A DNA stretch of 64,000 bases from Acinetobacter pullicarnis. Lineage in GTDB: Bacteria > Pseudomonadota > Gammaproteobacteria > Pseudomonadales > Moraxellaceae. The stretch is taken from positions 2,914,001 through 2,978,000 of the forward strand of contig NZ_VCMZ01000001.1 in NCBI RefSeq assembly GCF_006352475.1, written 5' to 3'. A program made the position numbers and the translations under genes. Shown one piece after another: positions 8,174-17,527 of this stretch (the first letter of the stretch is position 1; every line of letters starts with the position of its first letter). The notes under the pieces are model-generated. The model saw nothing but the letters and a program-made list of their open reading frames with translations. It was not told the origin of the DNA and did not search any database.

Positions 8174-9346
8174 ATGTATCAAATAAAACGCAATACATTT
8201 TTTTTAGGAGCATGTCTTGCCACATTTATAGCATCACCTGTATTTGCTAAAGAGCTTTCGATTGGTAATGCAGACTCTGATCTAGGAAAACTGGCATTTT
8301 CTGGTTGGTTAAGGGCAAATATTCAAGATAAAGATTATTCAGATGATGATCATAAACTCAAGTTTGATGCTGCAAAAATCGCAATTAAATATGATGCTAA
8401 CCGTTTCTTTGGCAATTTTGAGTATCGATGCTATCAATTCGATACCCTATGTGACTTTTCAACATTAGTGAATGCCAATATTGGCTATAAATTTAATTCA
8501 GATCATAAATTAACGGTTGGTGTTCAGGATATCCCTTTTGGTCCTGGTCGCGGTTGGTCAACCAATTGGTATGGTGGTATTTTAGTCAATGCTGGTCTCG
8601 AGGATGTTCATAATCTAGGGTTTAATTTTCAATCTAATCTTACCGATAGCACCAAAATTGATCTTGCTTACTTTATACGTGATGCGGGTAACTATATTGG
8701 TAATAGTAAGGATTCTTCAAGATATACCGCAAATTTTGTGAAGTCCAACAATCCTGCTGATACTTCGTTGGTAGAGAAGAACATGTTTATTGCACGTATT
8801 GACCAACAAATTCCACTTAATATTGAAGATTTCAAATTAAGCTTAGGCGGGTCCTATTGGCATTCGCAACTCGATAATAAAACCGATGCGGAGACAGGGA
8901 ATCGTAAGAGTTGGGCATTTTTTTCACGTGCAAAATATAAAGACTTTAATCTGAGTCTGACTGGCGGTAAAAATAAGGTCAGTAATAAAGATCCACGACA
9001 TCCTGATTATTCAGTCGTTGGCTCTTTTGATAGCACATATAATGTTGCAAATAACGCAGATTTTTATACTGTCGACTTGAACTATGTCTATCAAGATCCA
9101 AATAGTCGATATAGCTTAACACCTTACCTCACCTATTCGCTCTATAAAAAGAATGTTGCAGCATACAAAGACTCGACGCGAAATGTCATCGGTGCACAAT
9201 TGGATGTGAAACAGTTTTCAGTTGCAGCAGAATATATTATTGGTAAAAATGATCCATTTATCAACGGCTCAGCTAACTCTCTCACGACTGGTGATGATAA
9301 TCAAAACAATAAAATGTTAAATCTTCTGCTGTTTTATAATTTCTAG
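8174..9346 (+). CDS. Outer membrane porin-like beta-barrel protein
   Basis: Predicted secreted 390-residue outer-membrane protein. A signal peptide (KRNTFFLGACLATFIASPVFA, cut before KELS) is followed by alternating beta-strand sequence rich in aromatics and Asn/Asp, and the product ends in LLLFYNF, a C-terminal Phe being the usual insertion signal for BAM. It resembles the porin family that Acinetobacter uses for uptake of small organic acids and aromatics (phosphate-selective or OprP-like in annotations), but the substrate cannot be read from sequence. AAGGA sits 8 bases before the second ATG (8174) but only 2 before the first (8168), so I take 8174. It neighbours a decayed aromatic esterase and a hydroxy-acid catabolic cluster. 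Confidence 0.8.
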   Translation: MYQIKRNTFFLGACLATFIASPVFAKELSIGNADSDLGKLAFSGWLRANIQDKDYSDDDHKLKFDAAKIAIKYDANRFFGNFEYRCYQFDTLCDFSTLVNANIGYKFNSDHKLTVGVQDIPFGPGRGWSTNWYGGILVNAGLEDVHNLGFNFQSNLTDSTKIDLAYFIRDAGNYIGNSKDSSRYTANFVKSNNPADTSLVEKNMFIARIDQQIPLNIEDFKLSLGGSYWHSQLDNKTDAETGNRKSWAFFSRAKYKDFNLSLTGGKNKVSNKDPRHPDYSVVGSFDSTYNVANNADFYTVDLNYVYQDPNSRYSLTPYLTYSLYKKNVAAYKDSTRNVIGAQLDVKQFSVAAEYIIGKNDPFINGSANSLTTGDDNQNNKMLNLLLFYNF

Positions 9347-9401
9347 TCTATTCGAGTGGATCATTAGCGCAATGATCCACTTATTCAACACCGACATAAT
9401 C

Positions 9402-10358
9402 TTAGGGAAGATCCATTTTTTTACGCATTTTTAATATATCCAGCAAAGCTGTATCACGTAGTGACTGCAGATCTTTATCGCCCAACTTGCTTATAAATTT
9501 CTCAGTTTCCTCACTCAGTAGCTCAATTTTTTCTTCAGATAAAGTATAGGCATGCATATCCGCCCACCATTCACTCATTGGTCCACCTAAATGATGCATC
9601 GCAGCTTTAAAGCCCTGTTGATTGGCCAATTGCATATTCAGATAGGGACCAAAAATCGCCCAACGTAAACCGGGTCCATTGCTAATTGCAATATCAATAT
9701 CTTCAGCACTACAGACCCCTTCAGAAACCAGATAAAAGGCTTCTCGCCAAATCGCAGATTGCAGCCGATTTGCCACATGCCCTTTCACTTCTTTATGGAT
9801 CAAAATCGGTTTTTTACCTAATTTTTGATAAAAATCAAAAGCATCTTTGATATAGCGCTGATCGGTTTTTTCACCGCCAATAATTTCAACCAGTGGCAAT
9901 AAATGTGGTGGATTAAAAGGATGTCCGAGTACAATTCGCTCTGGGTGCAGACAATTATTTTGAATATCTGATATTTTCAAACCAGATGAGCTTGAAGCAA
10001 CAATCGTATCTTCTGGACAATTTTGTGTGATTTGTGCATATAAATCTTGCTTAAGATCAATTCGTTCTGGACCATTCTCTTGAATAAAGTCAGCATCTTT
10101 AACGGCATCAATTAAATTATTAAAAAAGACCAATTTTTTTAAAGTGTCGGCAACATGATCGACTGTATCTTTATCGCATGCTTGATCCAGTTCAATTAAG
10201 TCTAATAAATAAGTTTGCACTCTATTGCGTAAATTGACTTCTGCATCCGGTGCAGGGTCAAATGCATTCACTTGAAAGCCTTTATTTAAGTAGAATGCTG
10301 CCCAACTGGCACCAATCACACCTGTGCCAACAATGGCAACTTTTTTAATTTGTTTCAT
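9402..10358 (-). CDS. L-carnitine dehydrogenase/3-hydroxyacyl-CoA dehydrogenase-like NAD oxidoreductase
   Basis: 318-residue NAD-dependent dehydrogenase of the 3-hydroxyacyl-CoA dehydrogenase superfamily. The N-terminal Rossmann domain starts KKVAIVGTGVIGASWA (GxGxxG) and carries a NAD-selective Asp in NAFDPAPDAE. ADFIQENGPERIDLKQDLY, SSSSGLKISDI and HPERIVLGHPFNPPHLLPLVE follow the pattern of the single-domain-pair group that includes L-carnitine dehydrogenase and lambda-crystallin/L-gulonate dehydrogenase, with NGPGLRWAIFGPYL in the C-terminal domain. The catalytic His is in GHPFNPP. It probably oxidises a short 3-hydroxy acid (carnitine, 3-hydroxybutyrate-like or gulonate). It lies 155 bp after the 3-hydroxybutyrate dehydrogenase gene on the same strand, so it may share its transcript. 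Exact substrate unknown. Confidence 0.8.
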   Translation of the reverse strand: MKQIKKVAIVGTGVIGASWAAFYLNKGFQVNAFDPAPDAEVNLRNRVQTYLLDLIELDQACDKDTVDHVADTLKKLVFFNNLIDAVKDADFIQENGPERIDLKQDLYAQITQNCPEDTIVASSSSGLKISDIQNNCLHPERIVLGHPFNPPHLLPLVEIIGGEKTDQRYIKDAFDFYQKLGKKPILIHKEVKGHVANRLQSAIWREAFYLVSEGVCSAEDIDIAISNGPGLRWAIFGPYLNMQLANQQGFKAAMHHLGGPMSEWWADMHAYTLSEEKIELLSEETEKFISKLGDKDLQSLRDTALLDILKMRKKMDLP

Positions 10359-10512
10359 GACATAAATCCTATGACACAGTGAAATAGATTGATTTTCTTA
10401 CCTCATCTAGATAAATAAATAGGCGGCATACGCCACCTATTTATATGAAATTCACTCGATATAATGTGATTTTAATCGTATCAACTGATCGCCAATACAA
10501 TTTCAGTGCAGC

Positions 10513-11298
10513 TTATTGAACGGTATAACCGCCATCCATAACCACGGCTTGACCAGTTACGCCACCAGCCTTATCACTTGCCAAGAAAATAGCGTAGTCC
10601 GCAATTTCTTCAACGCTCAGTAAACGCTTCTGGGGCACCATTGCTAAAATCACATCTTCTAATGCACTGGCTTCACTAACATTTCTAGTTTTTGCTAAAT
10701 CGGCAATTTGCCCACGTACCAATGGCGTATCAACATAACCTGGACATAAAGCATTAACGGTAATACCATCCCGCGCACACTCTAAAGCAGCCACTTTGGT
10801 TAAACCAATTACGCCATGCTTGGCACTGTTATAACCTGCCTTACCCGCAAAGCCAATCAAGCCGTTAATTGAAGCCATATTAATCACACGGCCAAACTGC
10901 TGCGCTTTCATGATTGGGAATACATGTTTGATACCAACAAAAGAACCCACCAACATCACATTCAATAACTTTTGATAAATCTCTGTTGGAAAATCCTCAA
11001 TAGCCGCAACATGCTGAAATCCTGCATTATTAATTAGAATATCTAGGCGCCCAAATGTCTGCTGTGTCAATTCAATCGCCGCTTTATAGGCTTGTTCATC
11101 CGTCACATCACATGGCGCAGACAAGGCTTCAAAGCCTTCCTGCTTGAATAGCGCTACCGTTTCTGCACATTTGTCGCTATTCATATCTGAAATAACAACT
11201 TTTGCACCTTCCTGCGCAAATTTACGGGCGATTTCAAGCCCAATCCCACTGGCTGATCCGGTAATAAATGCAACTTTATTTTTCAGCATCTGACTCAT
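10513..11298 (-). CDS. bdhA: 3-hydroxybutyrate dehydrogenase (SDR family)
   Basis: Short-chain dehydrogenase of 261 residues, expected to oxidise (R)-3-hydroxybutyrate to acetoacetate with NAD. It has the cofactor motif TGSASGIG (13-20), NNAG (90-93) and catalytic Ser143, Tyr156 and Lys160 (YNSAK). The segments LINNAGFQHVAAIEDFP and AALECARDGITVNALCPGYV are typical of bacterial 3-hydroxybutyrate dehydrogenases. GGAG is 6 bases before the ATG at 11298. It lies 35 bp downstream of a GntP-type permease gene, a pairing known for uptake and oxidation of 3-hydroxybutyrate. Other SDR substrates cannot be ruled out, but the context favours this one. Confidence 0.87.
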   Translation of the reverse strand: MSQMLKNKVAFITGSASGIGLEIARKFAQEGAKVVISDMNSDKCAETVALFKQEGFEALSAPCDVTDEQAYKAAIELTQQTFGRLDILINNAGFQHVAAIEDFPTEIYQKLLNVMLVGSFVGIKHVFPIMKAQQFGRVINMASINGLIGFAGKAGYNSAKHGVIGLTKVAALECARDGITVNALCPGYVDTPLVRGQIADLAKTRNVSEASALEDVILAMVPQKRLLSVEEIADYAIFLASDKAGGVTGQAVVMDGGYTVQ

Positions 11299-11333
11299 GA
11301 TCTACTCCATATTTCTATTTTAGAATGACTTTT

Positions 11334-12758
11334 TTAAACAATACCAAACCAAGTAAATGCGGCAATCACAATAAATACAGCCATCGTTTTTATCAGGGTA
11401 ATTGCGAAAATATCTTTATAAGACTGCTTGTGAGTTAATCCTGTAACTGCAAGCAAAGTAATCACAGCACCATTATGCGGTAAGGTATCCATCCCGCCTG
11501 AAGCCATAGATACAACACGATGCATTACTTCCGGTGGAATCCCCATGGTCAAAATCGCAGCATTATATTGTTCAGCCATTGCACTTAAGGCAATACTCAT
11601 CCCACCTGAAGCAGAACCGGTTACACCTGCCAAGACGGTTGTTGTCACCGCACCATTCACCAATGGATTCGTAAAAGTATGTCCCAATGCCTGACTAATA
11701 ATCACAAAGCCGGGTAATGCTGCAATGATTGCCCCAAAACCATATTCAGACGCAGTATTCATTACAGCCAATAAAGAACCACTGATACTGGCATTCACGC
11801 CTTCTTTAAAGTTGTTATATACACGGCGAAAATCGTAAAGTATTGCCGTTAAAATTCCGACCATTAAAGCCAAACCGACAGCCCAAATCGCGGAGGTTTT
11901 TGCGACATCTACACTATAAGCAGCCAGCCCAATCGCATTAAAATCAAAGCCATTTGGGTACCACTCTTTAATGGCTGTCGATAAATATTTATTGGTCACG
12001 GCAACCAAGATCAGCGGAACAAAAGCCAAGAATTGGCGTGCAAATGAACCATTCGATGTTGGGTCAGTTTCTGCATCCAATTGTTGCAACTCTGCCGCAG
12101 TCAACGTCACCCCAGATGCATAGCCATCACCATTTCGAGCCGCAACACGACGACGCCATTCCAAATAGCTTAAACCTGCAACCAAAATGAATATTGCACC
12201 AATAATCCCCAACATTGGTGCTGCATAAATATTGGTTCCAAAAAATGTCGTTGGGATGACATTTTGGATCTGCGGTGTACCTGGTAAGGCATCCATAGTG
12301 AAAGTAAATGCACCTAGAGCGATTGTTCCAGGAATCAAGCGCTTTGGAATATTGGCTTGTCTAAACAATTGGTTTGCAAATGGATAAACAGCAAACACCA
12401 CCACAAATAAACTCACACCGCTGTAAGTTAAAATTGCGCCCAAAAGCACAACGGTTAACATGGCATTTTTTGAACCGATCAAATTGACAATCGTTTTTGC
12501 AATCGATTCAGCAATCCCTGACATTTCAACGACTTTACCAAAGATTGCACCCAGCAAAAACACCAAGAAGTAATCTTTAATAAACCCCACCATCTTCGGC
12601 ATAAATACGCCTGAATAAAAGGGCAAAACATTTTCTGGATTAATTAGAAATACAGCTAACAAAGCACAAATTGGTGCCATGAGTATTACAGAAAACCCTT
12701 TGTAGGCGGTATACATCAACAGCCCAAGAGAGAGTAAAATTACACCCAATTCCCACAT
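11334..12758 (-). CDS. GntP-family permease, probably 3-hydroxybutyrate/H+ symporter
   Basis: 474-residue integral inner-membrane transporter of the GntP (gluconate:H+ symporter) family, with about 12 hydrophobic segments, for example residues 2-18, 22-42 and 100-125. Family-like stretches are LGAIFGKVVEMSGIAESIA, TGSASGGMSIALSAMAEQY and MASGGMDTLPHNGAVITLL, the last two near the C-terminus. Classical GntP carries gluconate, but members next to 3-hydroxybutyrate dehydrogenase carry hydroxybutyrate, and that is the arrangement here: it is first in a minus-strand unit of permease, dehydrogenase and a second dehydrogenase. GGAG lies 7 bases before the ATG. Substrate is inferred from context. Confidence 0.88.
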   Translation of the reverse strand: MWELGVILLSLGLLMYTAYKGFSVILMAPICALLAVFLINPENVLPFYSGVFMPKMVGFIKDYFLVFLLGAIFGKVVEMSGIAESIAKTIVNLIGSKNAMLTVVLLGAILTYSGVSLFVVVFAVYPFANQLFRQANIPKRLIPGTIALGAFTFTMDALPGTPQIQNVIPTTFFGTNIYAAPMLGIIGAIFILVAGLSYLEWRRRVAARNGDGYASGVTLTAAELQQLDAETDPTSNGSFARQFLAFVPLILVAVTNKYLSTAIKEWYPNGFDFNAIGLAAYSVDVAKTSAIWAVGLALMVGILTAILYDFRRVYNNFKEGVNASISGSLLAVMNTASEYGFGAIIAALPGFVIISQALGHTFTNPLVNGAVTTTVLAGVTGSASGGMSIALSAMAEQYNAAILTMGIPPEVMHRVVSMASGGMDTLPHNGAVITLLAVTGLTHKQSYKDIFAITLIKTMAVFIVIAAFTWFGIV

Positions 12759-13491
12759 ATTTTGACTCCATCCTTAAAGAATATATTCCCATCTAACTTT
12801 TATATTTCAGGAACATTTCCAATCGACTAATGTTACTAAGTTCAATTCAATATGAACCCCACTGAATTGGCTTATATCAATGTGCATAACAATCACCTTG
12901 CACACTTTATGAAACAGCGCATTCACTTCTAATATATTGACGGAACTATACTTCAATTTATCGAGGGTATTATTTGAAAATAATCATCGATTAATAAGAA
13001 AAAATAATGAATTAAACTTTATAATCACTAACGGGATGACTCATATGTAATGGATTGCTTTTATTGATTATTGTCAAATCATTTGATTGTTATTGCTTTC
13101 ACTGGCTCGGCCCTATAAATGGCCACAGCGATATTATGTGCTCAGGCGAAATATAGGATGACTTTTATAAAACAAGTCCGCAGTCTAAAATATTTTTATT
13201 TACAAATTAATAGGCAATCAAAACGCTAAAAATTGCTTAATCCACTGTTAATGCAGACTTCACTGTCTATTAAAACCCGACTTGCAATACAAGTTAGACA
13301 ATTGCTTAAAATTACCACTCAAACTATTGTTGCAATACATTGAACAAGCGATTAATTATTAAATTCACATCCACTATTAAGCGTCTTTGCAGCAGAATTG
13401 ACCATTAAATGCTATTATTTTTAGCGAAAACACATCTTGTATTCAGTGCAGAAATCATCTGCCACATCCCTTTGGAGCGATTTATTTCAAT
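12759..13491. other. Divergent intergenic region between gntP-type permease and fau
   Basis: AT-rich 733-bp region without a supportable gene in any frame. It should contain promoters for the permease (minus) and fau (plus). A 13-bp palindrome, TCAAAT-C-ATTTGA at 13074-13086, is a possible operator. I see no regulator gene and no integrase or repeat ends here. Confidence 0.5.
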
Positions 13492-14112
13492 ATGTCAGAC
13501 CACCCTATTTCGCTCGCTTCACAGCGTAAGCAACTTCGACAGCAACGTCGAAAGCTAACGGTTTTTCAACAAAAACAAGCTGAACGCGCCTGCCTTAGCC
13601 AACTGATTCGCTTCCGAGCATTTCAGCAAGCGCAACATATTGGACTGTACTTAGATGCTTTTGGTGAGATTCGAACTCAGCAAATCATCAGCTACTGTTT
13701 AAAACATAAGAAAAAAATCTATTTACCTAAAATTTGCTCAATGAACCAACGCTTACTTTGGCATCCCATCAGCTTGCATCAATATCAAGCTCAACGCTTT
13801 TCACGACATAAGCTCGGCATGCTAGAACCAATGCAGCATCGGGGAATTGCTGTTTCGAAACTTGATCTACTGATTATGCCGTTATTGGCTTGTGATTCAG
13901 TGGGAATGCGTCTTGGCATGGGCGGTGGTTTTTATGACCGTACTCTGGCAACGGCTCCCCAAAAACCATTCCGTTTAGGGCTGGCCCATGACTTTCAATT
14001 TTTTCCCGAAGTCTTTCAGGCACAGCGTTGGGATCAAGCATTAGATGCACTACTCTGTCCCTCCAAAATACGTTCATTTAAACGCCACTTACGCTCTACC
14101 CAATGTCTTTAG
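13492..14112 (+). CDS. fau: 5-formyltetrahydrofolate cyclo-ligase
   Basis: ATP-dependent enzyme that turns 5-formyltetrahydrofolate into 5,10-methenyltetrahydrofolate. The 206-residue product has the N-terminal basic helix ASQRKQLRQQRRKL, LDLLIMPLLACDSVGMRLGMG and the ATP-binding GGGFYDRTL. Its family usually follows zapA and 6S RNA; here both are about 7.7 kb upstream, with an accessory patch between. A weak hairpin AGCATA/TATGCT followed by ATTTTTAT at 14121-14146 may end the transcript before lon. The ATG at 13492 is preceded by only a poorly placed GGAG. Confidence 0.93.
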   Translation: MSDHPISLASQRKQLRQQRRKLTVFQQKQAERACLSQLIRFRAFQQAQHIGLYLDAFGEIRTQQIISYCLKHKKKIYLPKICSMNQRLLWHPISLHQYQAQRFSRHKLGMLEPMQHRGIAVSKLDLLIMPLLACDSVGMRLGMGGGFYDRTLATAPQKPFRLGLAHDFQFFPEVFQAQRWDQALDALLCPSKIRSFKRHLRSTQCL

Positions 14113-14153
14113 CGTAATCAAGCATAGCTTGATATGCTATTTTTATAATAAAG

Positions 14154-14181
14154 TTGACTAAAACCCTTGTAATTTTATAAA
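14154..14181 (+). promoter_or_regulatory. Candidate sigma70 promoter of lon
   Basis: TTGACT at 14154-14159 and TATAAA at 14176-14181, 16 bases apart, about 55 bases before the lon start. No clear heat-shock sigma32 box was recognised. Confidence 0.45.
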
Positions 14182-14235
14182 TACACATCACTATTAAAAA
14201 TATAGCAACACAGCTGTTACTCATTAGGAGTGTCC

Positions 14236-16662
14236 ATGTCTGAAATAATTATGAATGAAAAAGCCTTAGAGCCACAGGTTCCAAGCGTACTCCCACTCTT
14301 AGCGTTAAGAGATGTTGTTGTTTATCCGCATATGCAAATTGCGCTTTTTGTTGGTCGTGAAAAATCGATTAAAGCGGTTGATGTAGCGCGGAACAGCGAT
14401 AACCTCGTCTTTGTCGTTGCTCAAAAAGATTCTTTAACTGAAGAGATTGACCACGACAACCTTTATCAATACGGAACCATTGCCAAGATTGTGCAAGTTG
14501 TAAATCATGAAAATGACGAAAATTGCATTAAAGTCTTAATTGAAGGTTTATATCGCGCCAAGTTGGAAAAAATCATTGATGAAAATGATTACCTAACGGC
14601 TGAGCATGAATTAAGCCCAATGGTTGTCACGATTGATCAAGAAACTCAGAATACCCGCATCCAAGAATTACGTGCTTTATTTGCACAATATGCTGAAGCG
14701 AAATTACGTAATGCACGTGAATTAATTGCTGCAGCCAATAAAATTGAAGATGTGCTGCAACTGCTGTTTTTTGTGGCGACTCGTGTGCCTTTGAACATTG
14801 ATATTAAACAAAAGTTCTTAGAGCACAATGCGTTTGAAGCCCATTTACAAGAGCTAATGACGTATTTATTGCAACAGTCAGAAGAACAGCAAATTGAACA
14901 AACCTTGCATGATTCTGTTAAACGCCAAATGGAAAAAAATCAACGCGAATACTTTCTCAATGAAAAAATGAAAGTGATTCAACGTGAACTTTCTGACATG
15001 AATGGTGGTGCAGAAGATGACGTTGCAGAAATTGAAAAACGTCTGCAAGAAGCTGATTTGCCTGAGCATGTTCGAAAAAAAGCAGAAGCTGAATTCCGTA
15101 AACTTAAAGCAATGCAACCGGCTTCAAGTGAAGCTGCTGTGGTGCGTAACTATATAGAAGCTATTTTAGATACGCCATGGAATACCGCCAGTAAAGTCAG
15201 CATCAACTTGCCAAAAGCGCAAGAGATTTTAGATGCAGATCATTATGGTCTAGACGAAGTTAAACAACGTATTGTTGAATACCTTGCAGTGCAATCACGT
15301 GTGAAAAAGCTACGTGGACCGATTCTATGTTTGGTTGGTCCTCCTGGGGTGGGTAAAACCTCACTTGGGGAGTCTATTGCAAAAGCGACTGGACGCGAGT
15401 TTGTACGCATGGCCTTAGGCGGTGTGCGTGATGAAGCAGAGATTCGTGGTCACCGCCGTACCTATATTGGTGCGATGCCAGGTAAAATTGTGCAATCACT
15501 GACTAAAGTCGGTGTTAAGAATCCGCTGTTCTTGCTCGATGAAATTGACAAGATGGCACAGGATTATCGTGGCGATCCAGCTTCAGCTTTGCTTGAAGTA
15601 CTTGATCCTTCACAAAACAATAAGTTCAACGATCATTACTTGGATCTTGATTTGGACTTATCAGAAGTCATGTTTATTTGTACTGCAAATAGCATGAATA
15701 TTCCTGAAGCACTGCTTGACCGTATGGAAGTGATTCGTCTACCGGGTTATACCGAAGATGAAAAAGTCAATATTGCAGATCGTTACCTTGTGCCTAAATC
15801 CATTAAAAATAATGGTTTAAAAGCAAAAGAACTGACTGTGCATGAAGAAGCAATTCGTGACATCGTGCGTCGTTATACCCGTGAAGCCGGTGTACGTAGT
15901 TTAGAACGCGAACTGTCTAAAATTGCACGTAAAGTGGTAAAAGAAGCGGTCAGCAAAAAAGCCAAAAACTTGCAAGTTGATGTGACTTCAGAGAATCTTC
16001 CTGAATATCTTGGTGTGCATAAATTTGACTTCGGTATGGCTGAAGATGAAGCGCAAGTTGGCCGGGTGAATGGTTTGGCTTGGACATCTGTCGGTGGTGA
16101 ACTACTCACGATTGAAGCAGCAACCATGAAAGGTAAAGGCACCTTCATTACCACCGGTTCTTTAGGTGATGTCATGCAAGAATCCATCAAAGCTGCAATG
16201 ACCGTGGTTCGTACCCGTGCAGATGAGCTGGGTATTGAGTCTGAACGTTTTGCTGCAACAGATGTACACGTGCATTTACCAGAAGGTGCAACACCGAAAG
16301 ATGGTCCTTCAGCTGGTTTGGCATTAACGTTGGCTTTGGTTTCTGCGTTTACAGGGATTCCAATTCGTCCAGATATTGCGATGACAGGTGAAACCAATCT
16401 CAGTGGCCGTGCAATGCGTATCGGTGGACTAAAAGAGAAACTACTTGCTGCACATCGTGGTGGGATTAAGTTGGTCTTTATTCCACAAGAAAACGTCCGT
16501 GACCTTGCTGAGATTCCAGACAATGTCAAAGAAGGCTTAGAAATTAAAGCCGTCAAGAGTATCGATGATATCTTGAAGGTTGCTTTAATCGAACAACCCA
16601 AACCATTGGTGAAAGCTCCAATTGTAAAAGCAGTTGGCGCAACCAAAGCGGCACGTCATTAA
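14236..16662 (+). CDS. lon: Lon, ATP-dependent serine protease
   Basis: Cytosolic AAA+ protease that degrades misfolded and regulatory proteins. The 808-residue chain has the N-terminal substrate-binding domain (VLPLLALRDVVVYPHMQIAL), a coiled segment around 190-310, Walker A GPPGVGKTS near 369-377, Walker B LFLLDEID, and the protease domain with catalytic Ser692 in DGPSAG and Lys735 in GGLKEKLLAAHRGG. Length is slightly above E. coli Lon (784), owing to a short N-terminal and C-terminal extension. AGGAG lies 5 bases before the ATG at 14236; an in-frame GTG at 14230 overlaps that site and is unlikely. A rho-independent terminator follows directly, so lon is monocistronic. Confidence 0.98.
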   Translation: MSEIIMNEKALEPQVPSVLPLLALRDVVVYPHMQIALFVGREKSIKAVDVARNSDNLVFVVAQKDSLTEEIDHDNLYQYGTIAKIVQVVNHENDENCIKVLIEGLYRAKLEKIIDENDYLTAEHELSPMVVTIDQETQNTRIQELRALFAQYAEAKLRNARELIAAANKIEDVLQLLFFVATRVPLNIDIKQKFLEHNAFEAHLQELMTYLLQQSEEQQIEQTLHDSVKRQMEKNQREYFLNEKMKVIQRELSDMNGGAEDDVAEIEKRLQEADLPEHVRKKAEAEFRKLKAMQPASSEAAVVRNYIEAILDTPWNTASKVSINLPKAQEILDADHYGLDEVKQRIVEYLAVQSRVKKLRGPILCLVGPPGVGKTSLGESIAKATGREFVRMALGGVRDEAEIRGHRRTYIGAMPGKIVQSLTKVGVKNPLFLLDEIDKMAQDYRGDPASALLEVLDPSQNNKFNDHYLDLDLDLSEVMFICTANSMNIPEALLDRMEVIRLPGYTEDEKVNIADRYLVPKSIKNNGLKAKELTVHEEAIRDIVRRYTREAGVRSLERELSKIARKVVKEAVSKKAKNLQVDVTSENLPEYLGVHKFDFGMAEDEAQVGRVNGLAWTSVGGELLTIEAATMKGKGTFITTGSLGDVMQESIKAAMTVVRTRADELGIESERFAATDVHVHLPEGATPKDGPSAGLALTLALVSAFTGIPIRPDIAMTGETNLSGRAMRIGGLKEKLLAAHRGGIKLVFIPQENVRDLAEIPDNVKEGLEIKAVKSIDDILKVALIEQPKPLVKAPIVKAVGATKAARH

Positions 16663-16687
16663 GCGTTAAAACCTGAATCATCTAATC

Positions 16688-16717
16688 AAAGAGAGCTTCG
16701 GCTCTCTTTATTTTTTT
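16688..16717 (+). terminator. Rho-independent terminator of lon
   Basis: Hairpin AAAGAGAGC-TTCG-GCTCTCTTT with a UUCG tetraloop, followed by a T-run, 26 bases after the lon stop. Confidence 0.9.
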
Positions 16718-16785
16718 GAGGACTTGTAAAATTTAAAATAATCCCCATGTTTATAGTAAGTGATTTTTTATTTTTAAAGTTTTCA

Positions 16786-16860
16786 AAGTGAAGTCCAGAT
16801 TCTCCAGACTGATCTTCACTTGTTCGCAGTCTTAATTCAACTTTAAGACTGCGTTTTTTT
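16786..16860 (+). ncRNA. Candidate small RNA with two hairpins ending in a terminator
   Basis: Between the lon terminator and rlmH there are two further stem-loops in tandem. The first pairs AAGTGAAG (16786-16793) with CTTCACTT (16814-16821), with an inner AGTC/GACT helix; the second pairs CGCAGTCTTAA (16825-16835) with TTAAGACTGCG (16843-16853) and runs into seven or more T. lon already has its own terminator upstream, and there is no open frame, so a separate short transcript is the simplest explanation. A possible -10 (TATAGT, 16752-16757) lies 30 bases before the first stem, but its -35 is poor. I cannot assign it to a known sRNA family. Confidence 0.45.
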
Positions 16861-17044
16861 ATGCGCTAAGCCAAACATCCATACCGACTATTTTCATCCA
16901 GTACTGTTCGAATTTCTTCAAATCCAAAACAAAGCACAATGCTTGCATTTTATATTCTCTACAATCCTGTGAAACGGAAAAATCAACGCATCTTATAACT
17001 TAATCAAAGCTATAATAGCCAAAAATTATTGATTCGATTTTATT

Positions 17045-17527
17045 ATGAAAATTCGTATTTTAACCATTGGGCAAAAAATGCCAAACTGGGTTATCACTGG
17101 TGTTGAAGATTATTTAAAACGTATTCAACCTTTTGTACAAACTCAAATCATCGAACTTCCAATGGCAAAACGCGGAAAAAATGATTCAGAAGCTGATATC
17201 TTAAAGTATTGCCAAATCGAAGGTGAAACCATTTTAAGCGCAGTCAAGCCGAATGAAATTCTGATTGCCCTAGAGGTAGGTGGTCGCGAATTCAGCACAG
17301 AAAAACTAGCTGATACGATGAAAGATTGGATGCTTGAGGGTCGTGATATTGTCTTGGCAATTGGTGGCCCTGATGGGCACAGTCAAGCAGTTCGCCAAGC
17401 GGCTGCATGGCATTGGTCGCTCTCTAAACTGACCCTGCCACATCCCTTGGTACGCGTCATGTTGATTGAACAACTCTATAGAGCAATGACCATTAATCAT
17501 AATCATCCCTATCATCGCGCAGGTTAA
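17045..17527 (+). CDS. rlmH: RlmH, 23S rRNA pseudouridine1915 N3-methyltransferase
   Basis: SPOUT-class methyltransferase that methylates pseudouridine 1915 of 23S rRNA in assembled ribosomes. The 160-residue product has KMPNWVITGVEDYLKR, ELPMAKRGKN, the SAM-binding knot LAIGGPDG and the C-terminal LTLPHPLVRVMLIEQLYRA with NHPYHR, all standard. Length is close to that of E. coli RlmH (155). In E. coli it precedes mrdA; here mrdA is 8 kb away and rlmH stands between lon and a dioxygenase gene. Confidence is high. Confidence 0.97.
   Translation: MKIRILTIGQKMPNWVITGVEDYLKRIQPFVQTQIIELPMAKRGKNDSEADILKYCQIEGETILSAVKPNEILIALEVGGREFSTEKLADTMKDWMLEGRDIVLAIGGPDGHSQAVRQAAAWHWSLSKLTLPHPLVRVMLIEQLYRAMTINHNHPYHRAG

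Noticed and set aside
7776..8250. Two plus-strand frames of 81 and 72 codons before the porin.
   Set aside because: Composition, lack of ribosome binding sites and absence of recognisable motifs argue for noncoding DNA; the second overlaps the porin start.
13466..13491. Bases before fau (TTTGGAGCGATTTATT) look like the 3' end of 6S RNA (TTGGAGTGATCTTATT), as if the cluster had duplicated the end of ssrS.
   Set aside because: The match is short and gapped, upstream bases do not continue it, and GGAG motifs are common; it cannot be told from chance.
15873..16646. 257-codon minus-strand frame over lon.
   Set aside because: Antisense shadow of a highly conserved gene, Ser/Thr/Ala-rich as such shadows are.
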